Shown piece by piece: positions 4,825-10,482 of a stretch of 10,482 nt of DNA. The stretch is taken from positions 1 to 10,482 of the forward strand of contig JAYRWN010000316.1 in assembly GCA_041917975.1 (NCBI GenBank), in the 5' to 3' direction. The notes beneath the pieces were generated by a model. That model saw only the letters and a program-made list of their open reading frames with translations. It did no database searches and was not told the origin of the DNA. The DNA is from JAYRWN01 sp041917975. Lineage in GTDB: Bacteria > Bacteroidota > Bacteroidia > Chitinophagales > Saprospiraceae. The first letter of the stretch is position 1. Every line of letters starts with the position of its first letter. The translations under genes were made by a program, and so were the position numbers.

Positions 4825-7002
4825 TTAATTTCGGTACACGTGGAGGGTGAGTTCACCGCCTTGCAGCAATTGCTGATGGGTGAGGTAGGGGGTTTTGATG
4901 TCCTGGCCGTTTAACAGGGCTTTGCGGAAGCCGGTCTTGTTTTTAGAAATTTCTTTTTTGACGGTGATGCGCAATTGTTTTTGGTTGGGCAAGAGGAGCG
5001 TGGCCTCATCGATAAAAGGATAACCGAACACATATTGGCCGGAGGCCGGGTTCATCGGATAAAAGCCCAGGGCTGTCCACACTAGCCAGGCGCTCATCTG
5101 GCCGCAGTCTTCATTTCCGCTCAGCCCATCCGGTCCGGATTGATACATGCTGTCTTTGACCGTTTGCAGCCATTGCGCGGCTTTTTCTGGATGCCCCAGA
5201 TGACTATACATATAAATGATGTGATGACTGGGCTCATTGCCATGAGCATATTGACCGATCAGGCCGCTGATGTCTGAAGACACAAAGTTGCCATGTAATT
5301 CGGAGGATGCATTAAACAGTTCATCCAGTTTTTGGGCTAATTTTTCTTTTCCGCCATGTAACTTGGCCAAGCCGTCTACATCATGGGGAACAAAAAAGGA
5401 ATGCTGCCAGGCGGTGCCTTCGGTATAAGGGCTTGATTCGCTATGGTCGGAATACAGGGGATCAAATGGTTCGACAAATTTTCCAGCGCTGGTCTTGGCG
5501 CGCATGAATCCGGTGGTAGAATCAAAGAGGTTTTGGTAACGTAAGGCCCGGTCGGCGTATAATTTATAGTCCTCCATTTTACCCAATTTGCGGGCCACCT
5601 GGGCAATGCACCAATCATCATAGGCATATTCCAAAGTATTGGTGACGCTTTGGCCATGCAGGTCATGGGGAAGATAGCCGTATTGATTATAAGCCGGAAC
5701 GCCCCGGATGGGTTGGTGGGCACTCTTGACCATGGCGGTGTAGGCGTGCTTATAATCAAAACCCGGGAAATCTTTCAAAATGGCGTCGGCGAGTACGGGT
5801 ATGGCGTGATACCCGGTCATGGTATTGGTTTCCCAGGTACTCAGGTCCCATACGGGCAGTAGCCCATGATCATCATAAAAGGTGAGCATGCTGTTCATAA
5901 ATTCCGGGACAAGCTCGGGCTGGGTAATGGTGTGCAGGGGATTAAGGGCACGGAAGGTGTCCCATAAGGAAAAGACAGTATATTTTTTAGATTTCTCCGG
6001 CATAACTTTAACAGTGTCGGAGTGATGGCGGTAACGTCCGTCTGCGTCAGAATACAAGTTGGGGGCGAGGCAAGTGCGGTACAGAGCGGTATAAAACTGG
6101 GTTAAAAAAGCCTGGTCGGTGCTCTTGACCTGGATTTTACTCAACTCTTTTTCCCAGGCGTTTTCTGCTTTTTTGCGGGCACTGGCGAAGTCATGATTTT
6201 TTAATTCATCTTCAATGGCCTGCAGGGCGCTTTCCCAACCGACAGAGCTCAAACCGACGCGGACTTCTAACGCCTGCTGAAGCTGACCAAATTTCAGCAC
6301 GGCTTTTACCTTTGGTCCGGTCGCAAATGAATTGACCGGTTGATCCTGATGATCACGAAAATGGTAAATCTGAATCGGGTGTGAAAAACGGGCGGCAAAA
6401 AACAACCGCTGATTTTTAGCCCAGCCGTTAGAAAAACGGTAACCGATGAGGGTTGAGTCATCCAGAACTTGCATACCGGCGTCAAAACACGAATCCCAAT
6501 TAATGGCAAATCCCATATCGAAACGGAGGAATCCCTGCTGATCAGGAAACGTGTACCGGTGATAACCGCAACGGGGAGTGGCGGTAAACTCACAGCCTAC
6601 CTGGTTGCTTAATTTCACACGGTAATAACCTGGTGAAGCTGCTTCATCCTGATGGGAAAAAGGAATCTTGATAACCGATTGCTGTAATTGGGACGTGTTG
6701 GTAAGGGGAAGCACGGAAATATCACACCAGTCGCCAATACCAGTGCCGCTTAAGTGGGTATGGCTGAAACCCGCAATGGTGTCGCTGCTGTAATGGTATC
6801 CGCTGCACCAATCCCAGCCATGTTTACCATTATCCGGACTTAACTGGACCATGCCAAAGGGGACAGTGGCACCAGGATACACGTGCCCATGCCCACCCGT
6901 GCCCAAAAAAGGGTCCACATATGCCGACCATTTAGTCTGACTATTCGTTGAACAGGAGGATAAAAAAAATAAAAACAAGACAATATAATGAGTATAACGC
7001 AT
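4825..7002 (-). CDS. GH92 family alpha-mannosidase, lipoprotein
   Basis: This 725-residue glycoside hydrolase of family 92 is a calcium-dependent exo-acting alpha-mannosidase (most members cut alpha-1,2 links) of N-glycans or mannans. Residues 1-17 are a lipoprotein signal (MRYTHY, a hydrophobic core, then lipobox LSSC with Cys17), so it is anchored outside the cytoplasm. Family landmarks appear in order: VDPFLGTGGHGHVYPGA (29-45), PFGMVQLSPD, GFSHTHLSGTG (78-88), LWDTFR (346-351), YTEGTAWQHSFFVPHDV with the likely acid Glu528, GNEPSHH (588-594), and GLSGNEDCGQMSAW with the likely base Asp632, then GFYPMNP. Length is normal for the family. I chose the ATG at 7002 over a TTG at 7017 because the signal peptide then starts normally. 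The gene follows the amidotransferase by 86 bases on the same strand. It may belong to that operon, though no SusC/SusD partner is visible as in a polysaccharide utilisation locus. No terminator with a GC stem was seen after it. Confidence 0.93.
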   Translation of the reverse strand: MRYTHYIVLFLFFLSSCSTNSQTKWSAYVDPFLGTGGHGHVYPGATVPFGMVQLSPDNGKHGWDWCSGYHYSSDTIAGFSHTHLSGTGIGDWCDISVLPLTNTSQLQQSVIKIPFSHQDEAASPGYYRVKLSNQVGCEFTATPRCGYHRYTFPDQQGFLRFDMGFAINWDSCFDAGMQVLDDSTLIGYRFSNGWAKNQRLFFAARFSHPIQIYHFRDHQDQPVNSFATGPKVKAVLKFGQLQQALEVRVGLSSVGWESALQAIEDELKNHDFASARKKAENAWEKELSKIQVKSTDQAFLTQFYTALYRTCLAPNLYSDADGRYRHHSDTVKVMPEKSKKYTVFSLWDTFRALNPLHTITQPELVPEFMNSMLTFYDDHGLLPVWDLSTWETNTMTGYHAIPVLADAILKDFPGFDYKHAYTAMVKSAHQPIRGVPAYNQYGYLPHDLHGQSVTNTLEYAYDDWCIAQVARKLGKMEDYKLYADRALRYQNLFDSTTGFMRAKTSAGKFVEPFDPLYSDHSESSPYTEGTAWQHSFFVPHDVDGLAKLHGGKEKLAQKLDELFNASSELHGNFVSSDISGLIGQYAHGNEPSHHIIYMYSHLGHPEKAAQWLQTVKDSMYQSGPDGLSGNEDCGQMSAWLVWTALGFYPMNPASGQYVFGYPFIDEATLLLPNQKQLRITVKKEISKNKTGFRKALLNGQDIKTPYLTHQQLLQGGELTLHVYRN

Positions 7003-7088
7003 GGCTCGACAGATCAAAATTTATGGCCCAAAGTTAGGCATGAGGGGGATAAATAACGAATAATATGCTGAAATACCAGTAATTTTTG

Positions 7089-7793
7089 TCACCGGCCGGA
7101 GATGGCTTGCTCTAAAAAATGCATGACCCACTGGCCTAGGAGCGGGGCCTGGATTGGTTGGGTAAGACTGACCTGGGCAGCGTTAACTTTTTCCAGACCG
7201 ATTCTGTCCAGCCGGGAGTTGATTAAAGTGGCATTATAAGCAGAAGTAAACTCCGGGTGCCCCTGAATACCCAACATGTAATTCCGGATCAGAAAAACTC
7301 CTACCGGGCATTCCAACGAAGAAGCAACTACCTCGGCATCTCTGGGTAAGCTCAAAACCTGATCCTGACAGCTCATAAGCACGCGAAAGGAAGTTTGGTA
7401 AGGCTGCATCCATTCTTGAGGCCGCACTACCTCAAATTCGTGGTTACCGATGCACCAGCCGCCAGTAGATTTTTGGACCTGGCCATCCAGGGCATACGCT
7501 AACATCTGGTGACCGAAACAGACGCCCACAAAAGGCTTACGAGCTGTATAAAGTTGTTTTACCAAAGTTTTAAAGTCGAGGATCCAAGGCAGGGCGTCGT
7601 AAACAGACCATTTTGATCCCGTAGTTACATAGGCATCGCAGGAATCAACTGATGAAGGTAAATGTCCGGTGGTGAGGTCAAAAACGGTCCATTGAGCTTG
7701 CGGTAACCAATTTGCAAACATGGCTGGATAGTCCCCGTGCTCCAGTTGCCAGGATTCTGCGATGTGGTCGCACAGAAGGAGTCCGAGTTTCAT
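7089..7793 (-). CDS. Class I glutamine amidotransferase-like hydrolase, likely gamma-glutamyl hydrolase
   Basis: This 234-residue protein has the triad-type glutamine amidotransferase fold: nucleophile Cys92 in FVGVCFGHQ, and His179 and Glu181 in GIQGHPEF. The oxyanion-side region is TTGS at 57-60. There is no synthetase domain, so it is a stand-alone GuaA-like amidotransferase. Members beside GlnA-like ligases and aldehyde dehydrogenases are believed to remove glutamate from gamma-glutamylated amine products, the job PuuD does in putrescine breakdown and the Pau hydrolases do in Pseudomonas. Here it starts at an ATG only 4 bases after the aldehyde dehydrogenase stop, so translation is probably coupled, and it would catalyse the last step of the pathway in the cytosol. 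There is no signal peptide or membrane segment. The fold and active site are clear; the gamma-glutamyl substrate is inferred from the neighbours. Confidence 0.88.
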   Translation of the reverse strand: MKLGLLLCDHIAESWQLEHGDYPAMFANWLPQAQWTVFDLTTGHLPSSVDSCDAYVTTGSKWSVYDALPWILDFKTLVKQLYTARKPFVGVCFGHQMLAYALDGQVQKSTGGWCIGNHEFEVVRPQEWMQPYQTSFRVLMSCQDQVLSLPRDAEVVASSLECPVGVFLIRNYMLGIQGHPEFTSAYNATLINSRLDRIGLEKVNAAQVSLTQPIQAPLLGQWVMHFLEQAISGR

Positions 7794-7797
7794 GGTT

Positions 7798-9198
7798 TTA
7801 GCCGGGGAGGTATTTTAAATGGAATGATTTGGGGCGGGTAAGAGACTCAAACCCCAGAACGGACAGAGTAGCCCCGCGACCCGAATCTTTAACCCCAGTC
7901 CAAGCCAAGGCAGGATCCAGGTAATCACAGCGGTTCATAAAACAGGTGCCCGTGTGAATTTTTTGACCCAAGGCCAAGGCGGCGTGATCATCCTGAGTCC
8001 AGACGGAGGCTGTTAAACCGTAGGCGCTATCATTCATTAAGGCTACAGCTTCTTCATCCGAGGAGACCGGCATAATCCCAACTACCGGCCCAAAGGTTTC
8101 CTCAGTCATCACCCGCATAGAATGATTGACATTGATCAGGACTTGCGGAGCCAGATAGGCGGTACCCGGGCGGTGTAAGGAAAACTCAGCCGGAGAGAGT
8201 AAAGCCTGTGCGCCCATGCTGACAGCTTCATCGATATGACTTTGGGCGAAAGCGGCCGTGGATGCCCGGACCATTGGCCCTAAGGTGGTGGTTACATCCA
8301 GAGGGTTTCCTAATACATAACTCCGCGTGAGTGCAACAAATTGGTCTACAAAGTCTTTAAAACGGGATTGATGGACGTAAATGCGTTCAATTCCGCAACA
8401 CGATTGGCCGGAATTAAAAAAGGCACCGTCAACCAGGTTTTCCACAGAATAGGGCAGGTCGGCATCCGCTCGGACATAAGCGGGATCTTTACCTCCCAAC
8501 TCCAGGCCGGCAGGAATGAACCGATTGGACAAGGCCGATTGAATGGCGTGTCCCCCGGCTACGGAACCGGTAAACGCCACATAATCTATGGCCCCGTGGT
8601 GAAGAACGTCAGCGGTTTGTTCATGGGTAAGATGCAGGTATTGGAACACACCGTCCGGCAGTCCCGCGGCCACAAATGCCTCAGCATATCGCTCGGCACA
8701 TAGGGGCGTTTGTTGGGCATGTTTTAAAATAACTGTATTGCCGGCGACCAAAGCGGGTATAATAACATTGACTGAAGTCAGGTAGGGATAGTTCCAGGGT
8801 GCCAGAACCAATACTGTGCCTAAGGGATCACGGCGAATAAATCTCTGAAATCCCGGTGTGGCCGGAATGGTTAGGTCGGCCAAGGCCTGAGGCGCTATTT
8901 GCAGCATGTATTTTGCCCGTTCCTGGAAACCACGTAAAATTTCAGAAGGCGAATACCGCACCGGGCGACCCATTTGCCAGGTAATTTCCGTGCCGATATC
9001 CTGGGCATGAGCGATAAAATAATCCACAGCCCGATGACACAAAGCTATCCGTTCAGAGAGAGGAGTCTGCCGCCAGGATTTTTGAGCTGCCGATGCCTTT
9101 TCGAGACAAGTCGCGATCTCCTGTTCATTGGCATAATTCCGCTCAATAAAGACCGAACCATCCACTGGGGAGATGACCTTAAAACTCTGTATCATCAT
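7798..9198 (-). CDS. NAD(P)-dependent aldehyde dehydrogenase
   Basis: This is a 466-residue member of the aldehyde dehydrogenase superfamily, which oxidises an aldehyde to the acid with NAD or NADP. All key parts are present: Asn136 in APWNYPY (oxyanion hole), VILKHAQQTP (cofactor binding, about 156-165), the FTGS loop (209-212), the general base Glu233 in GLELGGKDP, the nucleophile Cys267 in NSGQSCC, and EETFGP (366-371). The length is near that of Sad-type semialdehyde dehydrogenases and shorter than PuuC. The start is one of two adjacent ATG codons (9198 or 9195), 7 bases after the SDR stop. Position between the SDR and the amidotransferase suggests that it oxidises a gamma-glutamyl-aminoaldehyde, as PuuC or PauC does. 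The exact substrate cannot be read from the sequence. The catalytic Cys is followed by a second Cys (268). Confidence 0.93.
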   Translation of the reverse strand: MMIQSFKVISPVDGSVFIERNYANEQEIATCLEKASAAQKSWRQTPLSERIALCHRAVDYFIAHAQDIGTEITWQMGRPVRYSPSEILRGFQERAKYMLQIAPQALADLTIPATPGFQRFIRRDPLGTVLVLAPWNYPYLTSVNVIIPALVAGNTVILKHAQQTPLCAERYAEAFVAAGLPDGVFQYLHLTHEQTADVLHHGAIDYVAFTGSVAGGHAIQSALSNRFIPAGLELGGKDPAYVRADADLPYSVENLVDGAFFNSGQSCCGIERIYVHQSRFKDFVDQFVALTRSYVLGNPLDVTTTLGPMVRASTAAFAQSHIDEAVSMGAQALLSPAEFSLHRPGTAYLAPQVLINVNHSMRVMTEETFGPVVGIMPVSSDEEAVALMNDSAYGLTASVWTQDDHAALALGQKIHTGTCFMNRCDYLDPALAWTGVKDSGRGATLSVLGFESLTRPKSFHLKYLPG

Positions 9199-9205
9199 TG
9201 GTAGG

Positions 9206-9979
9206 TTATTCAGGGGTCACGTAAGCCGAGGTAATCCCGCCATCTACCAGAAATTCCGTTCCAGTGGTATAAGACGATTCGTCCGAAGCCAGGTAGAGGG
9301 CGGCTTTGGCCATTTCCTCCGCTTCACCAAATCGTCCCATCGGTATATGGACCAGACGTCTTTGTTTTTTAGCATCCGTATTAAGGAATTTCATGAGTAG
9401 TTCGGTACGGATCGGGCCCGGGCATAACGCGTTAACCCGGATGTTTTCGCGGGCATGGATGGCCGCTAATTCGCGGGTCATGGCCAAGACGGCTCCTTTG
9501 GATGAGGTGTAAGCGATTTGGGCAGTAGCTGCGCCAAGGTGCGCCACAAATGAAGCGGTGTTAATGATAGATCCTCCTCCGGCTTTGCGCAGAGCTGGAA
9601 TTCCATACTTACAACCAAAGAACACGCCCTTTACATTGATATTAAAGGTTAGGTCGAAAACCGCTTCCTCAGTTGTTAAAGCGTCGTCGTCATCCGTGTG
9701 CATGATCCCGGCATTATTAAACAAGATGTTAAGAAAGCCATATTTTTCTTCCGCAAAGGCGATCATGCGGGCACAGTCTTCTGCTTTGGCCACATTAGCC
9801 TGAATGAATGCTGCTTTACCTCCGGCAGCTTTAATTTCCTCAACGACGTCTTTTCCAGCTTGTTCCAAGACATCGCTGACTACCACCTTGGCTCCTTCCT
9901 GAGCAAATAACAGTGCAGATGCCTTACCAATACCATTGGCTGCTCCGGTGATCAAGGCCACTTTATCCTTCAATCGCAT
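9206..9979 (-). CDS. SDR-family NAD(P)-dependent oxidoreductase
   Basis: This 257-residue classical short-chain dehydrogenase/reductase has the cofactor motif TGAANGIG (11-18), an acidic Asp36 after the second strand (VVVSD) that favours NAD over NADP, NNAG (88-91), Asn115 in INVKG, and catalytic Ser143, Tyr157 and Lys161 (YTSSK). PGPIRTE and the VDGG near the end are also typical. Many relatives are annotated as 3-oxoacyl-ACP reductases, but the operon speaks against fatty acid synthesis. It starts 11 bases after the ligase stop and ends 7 bases before the aldehyde dehydrogenase. An NAD-dependent alcohol dehydrogenase that makes the aldehyde for the next enzyme is the simplest role. In the E. 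coli putrescine pathway this step is done by the flavin oxidase PuuB, so an SDR here points to a hydroxylated substrate. Cytosolic, with no signal peptide. Confidence 0.92.
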   Translation of the reverse strand: MRLKDKVALITGAANGIGKASALLFAQEGAKVVVSDVLEQAGKDVVEEIKAAGGKAAFIQANVAKAEDCARMIAFAEEKYGFLNILFNNAGIMHTDDDDALTTEEAVFDLTFNINVKGVFFGCKYGIPALRKAGGGSIINTASFVAHLGAATAQIAYTSSKGAVLAMTRELAAIHARENIRVNALCPGPIRTELLMKFLNTDAKKQRRLVHIPMGRFGEAEEMAKAALYLASDESSYTTGTEFLVDGGITSAYVTPE

Positions 9980-9990
9980 ATTGTAAGTTT

Positions 9991-10482
9991 TTAAATTCTT
10001 TCAAAATATCTTCTCCGTTCCCAATCTGTCACGGCAAAATTATACGATTCAACCTCTTTATTATAAAAATGAGTATAATGATCTACCACATCCGGTCCAA
10101 AAACCTGACGGGAAAACGCACTGGCACTAAACAACTGTACAGCTTTTTCCAAAGTATAAGGTACACGGGGTAATGATTTGGCGGCATAAATGTCGCCGGT
10201 AAAGATGGGTGGAGGTTCTATGCGGTTATGTATCCCATCCAATCCTGAAGCCAAAGCGGCAGCAAAGGCTAAATAAGGATTACAATCCGCTCCGGGAATG
10301 CGGCATTCTATGCGCAGACTCGGACCTCGGCCTACGACCCTGAATCCGGCCGTGCGATTATCATAACTCCAGGCCAAACGGGTGGGAGCCCACGAATTAT
10401 CCACATACCGTTTGTACGCATTGATGGTGGGGGCATAAAAGGGCATAACATCAGGGACATGGGCAATCCACCCTCCCAAAAA
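9991..10482 (-). CDS. Glutamine synthetase-like gamma-glutamyl ligase, C-terminal part (5' end outside window)
   Basis: The last 164 or so residues of a glutamine synthetase superfamily ligase are visible; the frame stays open to the window edge. These enzymes use ATP to join glutamate to ammonia or to an amine. The catalytic-domain motifs SWAPTRLAWSYDNRTAGFRV, RIECRIPGADCNPYLAF and the end VTDWERRRYFERI are present. The R-I-E-C-R-I-P-G-A-D-x-N-P-Y form, with 'GAD' instead of the 'PDP/PDS' of true nitrogen-assimilating GlnA, is the pattern of PuuA-like amine ligases. The Arg and Glu residues that bind glutamate and metal in the family are kept here. The N-terminal beta-grasp and ATP motifs are outside the window. 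The stop lies 11 bases before the SDR start, so it probably opens or precedes this operon and carries out the first committed step. PuuA-like assignment is likely but not proven. Confidence 0.88.
   Translation of the reverse strand, partial: FLGGWIAHVPDVMPFYAPTINAYKRYVDNSWAPTRLAWSYDNRTAGFRVVGRGPSLRIECRIPGADCNPYLAFAAALASGLDGIHNRIEPPPIFTGDIYAAKSLPRVPYTLEKAVQLFSASAFSRQVFGPDVVDHYTHFYNKEVESYNFAVTDWERRRYFERI

Noticed and set aside
1..10482. CRISPR array, tRNA or rRNA genes.
   Set aside because: No regularly spaced direct repeats, cloverleaf-like segments or ribosomal RNA stretches were seen on either strand.

Overview
The window looks like a chromosomal piece of a Bacteroidota bacterium, probably of the Saprospiria/Chitinophagia/Cytophagia kind. 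The evidence is a type IX secretion (T9SS) C-terminal sorting domain behind thrombospondin type 3 calcium repeats, a GH92 lipoprotein of the Bacteroidota type, A-rich leaders with few Shine-Dalgarno sites, and gene-free stretches that are very AT-rich. A genus cannot be named from this.

The window has two parts. Positions 1 to about 4500 are AT-rich accessory DNA made mostly of pieces. In order: the 3' end of an IS4-type transposase (1-375); a 440-base gene-free gap; a stand-alone 161-residue protein with the His...Asn-Cys pattern of permuted papain-like (NlpC/P60-like) enzymes (818-1303, +); and, converging on it, a minus-strand group read from 2408 down to 1346. That group holds a 51-residue membrane protein, the C-terminal tip of an HNH nuclease broken by an apparent one-base deletion, and a 201-residue protein that resembles polymorphic-toxin C-terminal domains. 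Next come an HD-fold protein whose motifs match eukaryotic class I cyclic-nucleotide phosphodiesterases (2516-3145, -) and the 3' end of a T9SS cargo gene without its signal peptide (3319-3951, +). I read this part as a boneyard of a polymorphic-toxin or secreted-effector locus, visited by an insertion sequence.

Positions 3952-4824 hold no convincing gene, but contain one good terminator-like hairpin (4422-4453) and a short tandem repeat (4738-4765).

The right part (4825-10482) is visibly richer in GC and is an orderly minus-strand gene set. In transcription order: the C-terminal third of a glutamine synthetase-like ligase of the PuuA/GlnA type, an SDR dehydrogenase, an aldehyde dehydrogenase, a class I glutamine amidotransferase-like hydrolase, and, 86 bases later, a secreted GH92 alpha-mannosidase lipoprotein. 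The first four are 4 to 11 bases apart and form a clear operon. They fit a gamma-glutamylation route for amine catabolism: glutamate is attached to an amine, an alcohol or amine carbon is oxidised to the aldehyde and then the acid, and the glutamate is cut off again. An SDR sits where PuuB-type amine oxidases sit in the putrescine pathway, which suggests an amino-alcohol-like substrate. GH92 may be a downstream member of the operon or an independent glycan-degradation gene.
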